Part shown: positions 1-8,005 of the stretch, in pieces
Numbering within the stretch: the first letter of the stretch is position 1
Layout: every line of letters begins with the position of its first letter
Source: Pseudofrankia inefficax
GTDB taxonomy: Bacteria > Actinomycetota > Actinomycetes > Frankiales > Frankiaceae
DNA length: 64,000 bases
Direction: 5' to 3'
NCBI RefSeq assembly: GCF_000166135.1
Contig: NC_014666.1
Span: 4,030,001 to 4,094,000 of the forward strand
Program-made: the position numbers and the translations under genes
The notes under the pieces: generated by a model
Databases searched by the model: none
The model's input: the letters and a program-made list of their open reading frames with translations, nothing else
What the model was told of the DNA's origin: nothing

Positions 1-902
1 CTCGGTCGGTCGGCGTCAACAAAGCCACGGTTCATCCGATGGTGGTTGCCCTCGCGCAACGTGGCTGGCTTCTGCGCCACCCCCGGCGACACACCTACAG
101 GCTGGGGCCTTCGCTCGTGGCCGCGGGCCGCGTCGCGGCGCGGGGCCACCCGGTGATCGACGCCGCGCGGCCGGTCGTCCGGGAGGTCGCCGAGAGCACG
201 GGAATGCTGTGCCTCGCGCTCGTCGCCGGCGCGATCCCGGGCGCGCACGACGACCTCATGATCGCGGAGATCGGCCAGCCCGGTCTCGACGCCGCGGCCG
301 GCGCGGGCGCTGACCTGCTGACGAGCGCCTACGGTGGCATCCGTCTAGGCCAGCGGATACCCATCCAGCCGCCGCTGGCCTCGGTCTGCGTCGCGTGGAC
401 CGACGACGCCACCATCGATCGATGGCTCGCTCGGCTAGGCGCGGACCGGCCGCCGGACGCACTGGCTCGGGTGGCGCCCGGGCTCGCTGCTGTCCGCGAC
501 CGTGGCTGGGCGCTTGAGGTCGAGAACCGGATGCGTGAGCGCCTCGGCTCGCTCGCCGCGGAACTGGACGAGGACCAGCGCAACGCAGCGCAAGCCGCCC
601 TTCTGCGGCGCATCATCGACGACATCGGTGACCGGTTCGACCTCGGAGATGCCCTCCCAGCGACCGTCGACCCGGCCGCCCGTTATCGCGCCTCCGCGGT
701 CAACGCTCCGGTGTTCGACGCTGAGGGCGCGGTTGTCCTCGTGCTGTGCCTACTCCTCACACCCGCCGGGCACACCGGAGTGCCGGCCCGTACCGGAGCC
801 GAGCTGCTCACACTGGGAGACCAGGTCCGGGCCGCCGCCGACGCGCTGACAGTCGCTACTCAGGGACGCCGCCCCCACTTCGCGGGTTCTGAGCGCGTCT
901 AG
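1..902 (+). CDS. IclR-family transcriptional regulator, 5' end outside the window
   Basis: The reading frame is open from base 3, so the true start lies upstream of the window. The first visible residues (SVGVNKATVHPMV, then a RLGP wing motif) are the recognition helix and wing of an IclR winged helix. The remaining ~260 residues form the effector-binding domain (residues such as TGMLCLALVAG and the GGIRLGQRIPIQPP stretch). The family binds small aromatic or carboxylic acid effectors and controls catabolic operons, as repressor or activator. The target cannot be seen because the upstream side is missing. A hairpin follows the stop directly. Confidence 0.8.
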   Translation, partial: RSVGVNKATVHPMVVALAQRGWLLRHPRRHTYRLGPSLVAAGRVAARGHPVIDAARPVVREVAESTGMLCLALVAGAIPGAHDDLMIAEIGQPGLDAAAGAGADLLTSAYGGIRLGQRIPIQPPLASVCVAWTDDATIDRWLARLGADRPPDALARVAPGLAAVRDRGWALEVENRMRERLGSLAAELDEDQRNAAQAALLRRIIDDIGDRFDLGDALPATVDPAARYRASAVNAPVFDAEGAVVLVLCLLLTPAGHTGVPARTGAELLTLGDQVRAAADALTVATQGRRPHFAGSERV

Positions 903-931
903 GGGACTCCTGAGCGGTCTTCAGGAGCCCT
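901..931 (+). terminator. hairpin after the IclR gene
   Basis: The arms AGGG-GA-CTCCTGA and TCAGGAG-CCCT enclose a 7-nt loop and begin at the stop codon. There is no U-tract, which is common for terminators in high-GC actinobacteria. Confidence 0.55.
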
Positions 932-1423
932 CTGGACGAGGATGTCCTCAAGGTTCAGTGGTAGTAGGCGATCAGCGAGCCGCTGACGGGCGCGGCGGAT
1001 TTGTCGTGCCAGTCGCCGGGCCGTCGCCCGCGGACGCTGAGCGAGCCGGACCGCGACGCCCGCGCAGTTCCGTCCGCCGTGTCATCGCAGGTCAAGCTGC
1101 CACGTGAGGGTGTCGTGTGACCGATTCGGTCCGGCTTGGCTCGTCCGACCTGCTCACGTACGCCATCGCCACGAGCAGGACGACGCCGTGACGCCGGACC
1201 CCGGTCAGGACGCCTTGGCGATGGCGCCGCACCGCAGTGCCGGCGCGCTCCAGGTGCCGTTGGTGAGATGTGCCAGTGTCCCGCAGGGCGTGGGGGCGAC
1301 GTGACGGCGCCTCGTCGGGAGCAGTAGCGCCCCGGTAACTGGGTAGGAAACGTCGGTCTGTCTCGAGTGCTCCGGCTTGGGCGGCCGACGGAGGGTGGTG
1401 ACCATGCATCGGCGAGGTGGGCC
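903..1423. other. 520-bp gap between the IclR gene and the GGDEF gene
   Basis: Apart from the hairpin at its left end I find no gene with a start, ribosome site and coding pattern. The right part presumably holds the promoter of the GGDEF gene. Two minus-strand peptide stretches near 960-1330 are weakly protein-like but lack a start. Confidence 0.5.
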
Positions 1424-3787
1424 ATGAGGACTCGCGATCGCTCGAAGTTGACGACCGCTTCCTGGATCGGTGCCGCGTACATCCTCGTTATCACGATCTG
1501 CGCACTCACCCTGCCTTCGCGTGTCGCCGCGATGGTCACCGGGTCCGCTTCGGCGGTTGCCTGCCTGGCCGTGGCGATCAGTCTGGGGTGGACGGGGTGG
1601 AAGGCGCGAGGGGCAGACCGCAGGTGGCGGATTCTGATCGGCGCGGCGGCCATCCCGACCGCCGTGGCGACAGGTTGGCACATTGGCTGGATTTCCGGAC
1701 ATGGGACGGCCATCCCGGCACACGTGCCCTGGGCCGCCGACGGCTTCCTGCTGATAATCGTGCTGTACCTGGCCGGCGTGCTCACGTTCCCGACCGACCC
1801 ACTCGGCGGAGAGAAGGATGCTTCCTCTCCGAGGAGGGAGGGGTTCCATTGGTACGTCATTACCGCGCTGGATAGCCTGGTGGTGGTCGGCGCCCTGTTC
1901 CTGCTCGCCTGGCTGACAATTCTGAAACCAATTGCCGAGATGCGGCATTTCGACACGGCGGGTCTCGTGTCGTCCTTGGCGTCGGTGGCGGGATACCTGC
2001 TCCTGCTGGCGAGCCTCGTTTTCCTCTCCGTTTTCCGGCAGCCCCGCTCGCCGTTCGCGCTAGCCCTCCTCGGTGCAGGCCTGAGCGGAATGATGGCGTC
2101 TACGGTCATCTATTTTGTCGTATTTGCGACGGGTGGGCACCGCACGGCACCGATCGTTGATGTCGTGTCTGCCCTGGCCTGGCTTCTGATCCTCCTCGCC
2201 GGTTTGGTCCCGATTCCCGAGTCGGGGACGCCGGTCCGCCGCGGACGCCCGCGGACCCTCCAGCTGCGCGCCGCTCTGCCGTATCTGGCTCTTGGCGCCG
2301 CCGGCGTGCTGGTGCTCATCCAGCTGATCGTGAACAGCGCCATCGACAGCGTCGAGCGAAGCGTCCTGGTCGGCCTGTTGCTGGTGGTCTTGATCCGCCA
2401 GGTGATGACCTTGGGCGAGAACACCCGCCTGCTGGCCTCCGTCGAGGCCAGCAGGCAGGAACTGCGCTATCAGGCGTTGCATGATCCGCTCACCGGGCTG
2501 CCGAACCGAACACTGTTCGCCGAGCGGCTTCACCGCGCGCTCGCGCTCCGCGACAACCGGCCGTTCTCGTTGGTGTACTGCGATCTCGACGACTTCAAAC
2601 GCGTCAACGACACCCTCGGACACGCGGCCGGTGACGAGCTGCTCAGGACTACCGCGGCACGTCTGCGCGAAGGCGTCCGGCCCGGTGACACCGTCGCCCG
2701 GCTCGGCGGCGACGAGTTCGCGATCCTGCTCGAGCGTGAGCACAGGGATCCGGAGGCACTGTGCCGGCGGCTCGCCTCGATGATCCGGGCCCCGACCACA
2801 CTCAAGGGACAACCCCATCCGGTCGGTGCCAGCCTCGGGCTCGTCGTGGCCGACTCGTCCACCCCTCCAGAGCCCGATGCCCTGCTGCGCGACGCCGACC
2901 TGGCGATGTACGCCGCGAAGCGACAGGGCAAGGGCGGCTTGATTGTCTTCCGGCCGGAGCTGACGACGGCCGAGTCCGCCCCACAGATCCGCTCCGACCT
3001 GGAACAGGCACTGCGCGGTGATGACCGTCATGGAACCGTCAAGGTCCTTTACCACCCGGTGGTCGAGCTCCGCACCGGGCATACGTCCGCCCTCGACGCG
3101 GTGCCGCTCTGGAACCACCATCAGCTCGGGGAGGTCGCGCCGGACCTGCTGGACCGGATCGCCGACGAGGCAGGCCTGACCATGACGCTTGTCGGCCGGG
3201 TGCTTCGCGAGGTCTGTCGCGACGTCGCCGAGCAGGGACTCCCCGAGCCGGACCCGGTTTTCGTCAGAGTGCCGGTAGGCCGGGGCCTGGACAAGCAGCC
3301 AGCCGACGTCGGGCGTCTCCTGGCCGACTGGAGCGTCTCCCATCGAGCGATCATTCTCGTGCTCGCCAATTCCGGTGGAGTCGTCGACCTGACTGCCGCG
3401 GCCCGCATGCTGCAACGCATTGTCGACTCCGGCATCCGCCTCGCCCTCGACGGCGTCGGCGGGATGGCAAGTGCTTTCGGCGGATGGCACAACAACCCAC
3501 CTGTCGAGATCATCAGGCTGGACCGGTGCTTCACGGATCCCGACGCCACGTCGGCTCCCACCCGCACTCGAATAGTCCGGGAGGCGGTCTTGGGCGTCGC
3601 CTCGCGGCTTGGCCTCACGGTGGTCGCCACCGGTATCAGGAACCCGGTGCAGGCCCGCGAGCTGGCCGAAGCGGGTTGTCCGCTGGGTGCCGGCCCTCTC
3701 TACGGTTCGTTCGGCCCCGGTGGCGTGGCCCCGACGGCCGCCGCGGACAGGTCTCCCTGCCACCCGGCCGTGAGGCGTCACGCCTGA
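1424..3787 (+). CDS. membrane GGDEF diguanylate cyclase with degenerate EAL domain
   Basis: The product is predicted to make or sense cyclic-di-GMP at the inner membrane. The N-terminal ~330 residues hold about nine to ten hydrophobic segments. The GGDEF domain spans about 345-510: HDPLTGLPN begins at 353 and an intact GGDEF active site lies at 428-432. An RxxD motif (RPGD, 419-422), five residues before it, matches a product-inhibition I-site. The C-terminal ~515-770 aligns with EAL phosphodiesterases, but its signature is gone: LDAV replaces EAL, DGVGGM replaces the DDFGTG loop, and ATGIR replaces the AEGVE motif. I therefore infer cyclase activity with an inactive, perhaps regulatory, EAL fold. 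The ATG at 1424 follows a GAGGTGG ribosome site; a GTG at 1367 is also possible. Confidence 0.85.
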   Translation: MRTRDRSKLTTASWIGAAYILVITICALTLPSRVAAMVTGSASAVACLAVAISLGWTGWKARGADRRWRILIGAAAIPTAVATGWHIGWISGHGTAIPAHVPWAADGFLLIIVLYLAGVLTFPTDPLGGEKDASSPRREGFHWYVITALDSLVVVGALFLLAWLTILKPIAEMRHFDTAGLVSSLASVAGYLLLLASLVFLSVFRQPRSPFALALLGAGLSGMMASTVIYFVVFATGGHRTAPIVDVVSALAWLLILLAGLVPIPESGTPVRRGRPRTLQLRAALPYLALGAAGVLVLIQLIVNSAIDSVERSVLVGLLLVVLIRQVMTLGENTRLLASVEASRQELRYQALHDPLTGLPNRTLFAERLHRALALRDNRPFSLVYCDLDDFKRVNDTLGHAAGDELLRTTAARLREGVRPGDTVARLGGDEFAILLEREHRDPEALCRRLASMIRAPTTLKGQPHPVGASLGLVVADSSTPPEPDALLRDADLAMYAAKRQGKGGLIVFRPELTTAESAPQIRSDLEQALRGDDRHGTVKVLYHPVVELRTGHTSALDAVPLWNHHQLGEVAPDLLDRIADEAGLTMTLVGRVLREVCRDVAEQGLPEPDPVFVRVPVGRGLDKQPADVGRLLADWSVSHRAIILVLANSGGVVDLTAAARMLQRIVDSGIRLALDGVGGMASAFGGWHNNPPVEIIRLDRCFTDPDATSAPTRTRIVREAVLGVASRLGLTVVATGIRNPVQARELAEAGCPLGAGPLYGSFGPGGVAPTAAADRSPCHPAVRRHA

Positions 3788-3992
3788 ACCGGGTCGCGAT
3801 GGCCAGGCGCTGAGCGCGACCCCCCGCCGCCCCGGTCGCCGCTGCCGTGTCTCAGGCAGACCTCCGGTCACCAGACGGATCGGCACCTGACCGGATCATC
3901 GGAGCGCGCGGGCCCGCCGTCTGGGGGGCCTGCCAGGAGCCGGCGCGACCCGAGGGGGCTGTCGCCCGGCTGCGTCGTGGCTCGGCAGGCGA

Positions 3993-3998
3993 TACGGT
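3993..3998 (+). promoter_or_regulatory. -10 hexamer TACGGT of a likely leaderless promoter
   Basis: TACGGT lies 7 nt before the ATG at 4006 and no ribosome site is present. This is the usual layout of leaderless actinobacterial transcripts. Confidence 0.45.
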
Positions 3999-4005
3999 CC
4001 TACGC

Positions 4006-5730
4006 ATGACGCAAGTGTCACACCGGGCGCGATCCGTTCAAGATCTTGTTCTCGGAAGGGCTGGTGACCAGCGGATCGGACTCGTATTCGAGAACCGATC
4101 ATGGACCTGGGAGGAGGTGACGCGAGCGTCGGCTCAGCGGGCTCATGTCCTGCGGTCGCTGAGGAGGGACGGCCCGTTTCACATCGGGGTGCTGCTGGAG
4201 AACGTGCCCGACTTCCTCTTCCTGCTGGGTGGCGCGGCACTCGCCGGGGCGACGGTCGTCGGGATCAACCCGACGCGGCGTGGAACCGAGCTCGAACGGG
4301 ACATCCGCCATACCGACTGCCAGTTGATCGTCACCGACGAGCGGCGGGCCACGTTGCTCGATGAGCTCGACGTCGCCCTGCCGAGGGACCGAGTCCTCGA
4401 CGTGACGGACCCAGCGTGGGCGGTGCGCCTCGCCGCCAGCGACGTCGCCCTCACCGAAGACCCGGTTGAGCCCGAAGACCTGTTCATGCTTATCTTCACC
4501 TCGGGATCGACCGGAGCACCGAAAGCGGTGCGGGTCAGCCACCAGCGATTGGCGCGCACAGGTTCACTCGGCTTCTCCACAGAGGACGTCCTGTACTGCG
4601 CGATGCCGCTATTTCACGGCAATGCGTTGGCGAGCTGCTGGGTTCCCGCGCTGGCGTCGGGTGCCCGGATCGTACTTCGGCGACGATTCTCCGCCACGGG
4701 CTTCCTGCCCGACGTCCTGGCCAACCGGGTCACCTTCTTCAACACCGTGGGCCGGGCGCTCTCGTACGTGCTTGCCACCCCGCCCTCGCCGGACGACGCT
4801 CACACGACGCTGAAGCTGGTTCTCGCGCCAGAGGCGTCGCCGCGCGACGCCGAGGCATTCCGTCAGCGCTTCGGCTGCCGGGTCGTGGAGGGGTATGGAT
4901 CGAGCGAGGGAACGATTGTCCTGCACCCTCGGCGCGGCGCCCCTCCCGGCTCGCTCGGGAAGCCGGTTGGGAACGCCGACATAGCCGTGGTCGATCCACG
5001 AACAAGGGTGGAGCGCGTGCCGGCGGTCATTGACGCGGACGGCCGCGTCCTGAATCCGGACGAGGCCATCGGCGAGATTGTCCGCCGCGACGTCGGAGCA
5101 TCGTTCGAGGGTTACTACAACAACGATCAGGCGCAGGCCGAGCGGGTTCGCGACGGATGGTTCTTCTCGGGTGATCTTGGATACCGTGACTCGGAGGGAT
5201 GGTTCTTCTTCGCGGGGCGACAGGGTGACTGGATCCGGGTCGACGGCGAGAACTTCGCCGCGTCATCCGTAGAACGAATCATGGAGCGGCTCCCGGGCGC
5301 GAGCGGCGTCGCGGTGTACGGCGTACCGGACGCACACTCCGGTGACCAGGTCATGGCGACGGTCGAGATGGCCGATCCCGCGTCGTTTGACCCGAGCGAG
5401 TTCGCCGCCTTCCTCGCCGACCAGCGGGATCTCGGGACGAAATGGGCTCCGCGGTTTGTGCGCGTCATCGGCAGGCTGCCCGTCACCGGCACGAACAAGA
5501 TCGATAGGCAGCGCCTGCGCGCGCTCCGCTGGCTTCCGGCTGATTGGGCCGCCGACATCATCTGGTGGCGACCCGACCCCCGCGCCTCGGCGAACTACGT
5601 GCAGATGACCGAGCGTGATGCGGATCGGCTGGCCGCGGAGTTCGTCCGCAACGGCCGCTCCTCCGTTCTGCTCGGCCAGCCGGCGGTGGGCGGGCTCGCC
5701 GATTCGCGGCACCCCCGACAGACACAGTGA
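4006..5730 (+). CDS. acyl-CoA synthetase (AMP-forming, FadD-like)
   Basis: This ANL-superfamily enzyme of 574 residues would activate a carboxylic acid to its acyl-AMP and then its CoA thioester. The phosphate loop FTSGSTGAPK lies at about 164-173 and GYGSSEG is the A5 motif. GDLGYRDSEGWFFFAGR with a following DGENF forms A7/A8, and the catalytic lysine in GTNKIDRQRL is near residue 498. The domains are therefore complete. The ATG at 4006 is preferred over an in-frame GTG at 3847 because the protein homology begins there and a -10 element sits just upstream. The gene stands alone, after the GGDEF gene and before a long gap, so its substrate is unknown. Confidence 0.88.
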   Translation: MTQVSHRARSVQDLVLGRAGDQRIGLVFENRSWTWEEVTRASAQRAHVLRSLRRDGPFHIGVLLENVPDFLFLLGGAALAGATVVGINPTRRGTELERDIRHTDCQLIVTDERRATLLDELDVALPRDRVLDVTDPAWAVRLAASDVALTEDPVEPEDLFMLIFTSGSTGAPKAVRVSHQRLARTGSLGFSTEDVLYCAMPLFHGNALASCWVPALASGARIVLRRRFSATGFLPDVLANRVTFFNTVGRALSYVLATPPSPDDAHTTLKLVLAPEASPRDAEAFRQRFGCRVVEGYGSSEGTIVLHPRRGAPPGSLGKPVGNADIAVVDPRTRVERVPAVIDADGRVLNPDEAIGEIVRRDVGASFEGYYNNDQAQAERVRDGWFFSGDLGYRDSEGWFFFAGRQGDWIRVDGENFAASSVERIMERLPGASGVAVYGVPDAHSGDQVMATVEMADPASFDPSEFAAFLADQRDLGTKWAPRFVRVIGRLPVTGTNKIDRQRLRALRWLPADWAADIIWWRPDPRASANYVQMTERDADRLAAEFVRNGRSSVLLGQPAVGGLADSRHPRQTQ

Positions 5731-5731
5731 C

Positions 5732-5766
5732 ACGATCGTCAGATACGTCCCTCCTCGGATGATCGT
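5732..5766 (+). terminator. hairpin after the acyl-CoA synthetase
   Basis: ACGATCGTC and GATGATCGT can form a 9-bp stem with one G-U pair around a 17-nt loop, starting one base after the stop codon. Confidence 0.35.
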
Positions 5767-6112
5767 TCCTCGGGTCGGCCGAACGGGGATCTCGCGTGCT
5801 CCGGCCTCGGCATGATCATTACTGGGGTCCGAGAGCCGAGCTGGCTGGTCGCGGCGGCGAGGCTCCCATCACGTCGCGCGGCCCTTCCGCGCGCGGGTGG
5901 TCAGGGCTGGCGATCTTCGAACATCCGGTTGTTTCTGCAGGCCAGAAGGGTCTTCTGTGGCGCTCGTTCACGGCGTGGTCGCGACCAGATCGGACCAAGG
6001 AACCCGCTGAGATCGGCCGCGCGGCTCCGATGCGGGCGGCCCCACCCTGACTGGACGCGTGGCCGGAGCCGAGCGTCCAGGACCACCCCCGTGCTCTTCG
6101 CTGGCCAGCTCC

Positions 6113-6132
6113 TCTAGGCTGGGTCTAGGCTG
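6113..6132 (+). repeat. 9-bp direct repeat with 11-bp period upstream of hyuB
   Basis: TCTAGGCTG occurs at 6113-6121 and again at 6124-6132. The start-to-start distance of 11 bp is one helical turn, as expected for a regulator or sigma-factor contact, but this could be chance. Confidence 0.4.
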
Positions 6133-6214
6133 ACGCGAACGTCCGAAACTGGCTCGTAGCTGCGTGAGGGTCAGGCCGCCCGTCGCGACCGCGGCGCCTG
6201 AAGAGGGAGGGCAC

Positions 6215-8005
6215 ATGACGACCGACACCATCGACCTGGTGAGCGCCGAGGTGATTCGTTCGGCGATGGAGACCGTCTGCTTCGAGATGGCCACCTATGT
6301 CTCGCGAACGGCGACCACGCCCATCCTGAACCAGAGCAACGAGCGCAACGCGACGATCCTCGACGGCCAGGGCCGGCTAGCCGCGCTGTCTGTCGGCATC
6401 CCACAGTTCATGCTGAGCGCGACGCTGCCCGTCCGCTTCGCCATCGAGTTCTACGGTGGCGAGCTGCGTCCGGGTGACGTGATCGTGGCGAATGATCCCT
6501 ACCATGGCGGAGGTCACCTACCTGACTTCAACGTGTTCGCTCCGGTCTTCGCTGACGGCGAGCTGCTTCTCATCGCGTCGATCCAGTGCCATCACGGCGA
6601 TACCGGGGGCGCCGTGGCCGGTGGCTACAACACGACCGCCCGGGACATCTACTCCGAGGGCACCCGGTATCCGCTGCTGAAGATCATCGATGGCGGGGTC
6701 GAACGCCGTGACGTGGTGCTGACGATGCGGGCCAACAATCGACTCCCCGGCTTCATCGGTGACCTGCGGTCGCAGGTCGGGGCGGCGCAGCTGGGCGCTC
6801 AGCGGCTGACGGACATCATCGAGCTGCATGGCGCCGCGACGGTCCGGGCAGCGGTGGATCATTCCATCGCGGACGCGCGGAACCGGTTCTCGCGGGAGAT
6901 CGCCCAGTGGCGGGACGGCACCTACGAGGCCGACGTGTATGTCGACAGCGACCCGCAGGGGAACACCGACATCCATGTGCACGTCGCCGTGACGGTGGAC
7001 GGTGATCGGCTGACCGTCGACTTCGCCGGCTCCGACACGAGGCCTGAGATCGCGGCCTGGTCCACCTTCGGCAACACCCGGGGGAACGCGATCGCCCAGC
7101 TCGCCAGCCTCGTCGACTCGACCATCCCCAAGAACGAGGGGTTCTTCGAGTGCGTCGACCTGCGGGTACCCGTCGGCTGCTGCCTGAACCCGACGGAAGG
7201 AAAGCCGGTCAGCAGCGGGACGCACCACCCGGGCGTCGAGGTGAGCGACGCGATCGCGATCGCGATGGCCCAGATCCTCCCCGACCGGTGTTCACCGCAG
7301 ACCTACAAGTACGGCAGCCCGCGCCAGATGTGGGGTGACCACGACCCGCGCACCGGCCGGCCCTTCTTCGACCACGGCGGCGAGGTCAATGCCGGGTGGG
7401 TCAACGCGGTCAAGGGTGTGGACGGCTGGGGAGCACTCGCGGCCGCCAGCGGGAACCTCATCAAGGCATCGGCCGAGCTCAACGAAACGATCTTCCCGCA
7501 TCTCCTGCGCGGTCGCAACTATGTGACGGACTCGGGTGGACCCGGCCAGTGGCGCGGTGCCTGCGGGAGTCATTTCATCAAAGAGGCCCGCACGCCGACG
7601 TACGTCAATCAGTACGTCGTCAACCAGCGGCATGTCCATCCGGGGATCGCGGGCGGGCGTTCGGGAGCTCCCGACTCATGCCTGCTGAGCGCGGGCACCG
7701 AGCGTGAGGCCGTCGTCTCGCCCGTCGTCACCAACCATCTCCTGCATACGGGCGATCAACTCGTCTACAGGTTCGGAGGCGGTGGCGGCTGGGGCGATCC
7801 GTTGCTCCGTGATCCCCAGGCGGTCCTCGATGACGTGTGGGACGAGTACGTGTCCGTCGACGGCGCCCGGGAGGACTACGGCGTCGTGGTCACCGGCTCG
7901 GTCGAAGCGATGGACCTCGCCCTCGACGAGCCGGCGACGGTGGAACTTCGGTCCAAGCTCGCCGGCGACCAGCGCCCCGGCTCAATGAGAGGCGATGCTG
8001 CATGA
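6215..8005 (+). CDS. hydantoinase B / acetone carboxylase alpha-type subunit (HyuB family)
   Basis: At 596 residues it has the usual HyuB length. Family members pair with an ATP-using HyuA subunit to hydrolyse or carboxylate small cyclic amides, hydantoins, lactams or ketones. Visible family traits are VANDPYHGGGHLPDF near residue 90, CHHGDTGG, the SSGTHHPGVEVSD stretch, and a glycine-rich end GGGGWGDPLLRDP. The ATG at 6215 follows GAGGGAGG with good spacing; an earlier GTG (6164) lacks one. The stop overlaps the HyuA start as ATGA, so the two are translationally coupled. The exact substrate cannot be decided. Confidence 0.88.
   Translation: MTTDTIDLVSAEVIRSAMETVCFEMATYVSRTATTPILNQSNERNATILDGQGRLAALSVGIPQFMLSATLPVRFAIEFYGGELRPGDVIVANDPYHGGGHLPDFNVFAPVFADGELLLIASIQCHHGDTGGAVAGGYNTTARDIYSEGTRYPLLKIIDGGVERRDVVLTMRANNRLPGFIGDLRSQVGAAQLGAQRLTDIIELHGAATVRAAVDHSIADARNRFSREIAQWRDGTYEADVYVDSDPQGNTDIHVHVAVTVDGDRLTVDFAGSDTRPEIAAWSTFGNTRGNAIAQLASLVDSTIPKNEGFFECVDLRVPVGCCLNPTEGKPVSSGTHHPGVEVSDAIAIAMAQILPDRCSPQTYKYGSPRQMWGDHDPRTGRPFFDHGGEVNAGWVNAVKGVDGWGALAAASGNLIKASAELNETIFPHLLRGRNYVTDSGGPGQWRGACGSHFIKEARTPTYVNQYVVNQRHVHPGIAGGRSGAPDSCLLSAGTEREAVVSPVVTNHLLHTGDQLVYRFGGGGGWGDPLLRDPQAVLDDVWDEYVSVDGAREDYGVVVTGSVEAMDLALDEPATVELRSKLAGDQRPGSMRGDAA

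Larger units (their letters stand above)
5731..6214. other. 484-bp gap before the HyuB gene
   Basis: No coding sequence is supported. It holds the hairpin at 5732-5766 and a 9-bp direct repeat near 6113-6132. It ends with a strong GAGGGAGG ribosome site for the HyuB start. Confidence 0.5.

Noticed and set aside
955-1330. Minus-strand peptide stretches in the gap before the GGDEF gene (for example ending in SGSLIAYYH)
   Set aside because: They need a frameshift, have no start or ribosome site, and match no family I can name; non-coding DNA is the simpler reading.
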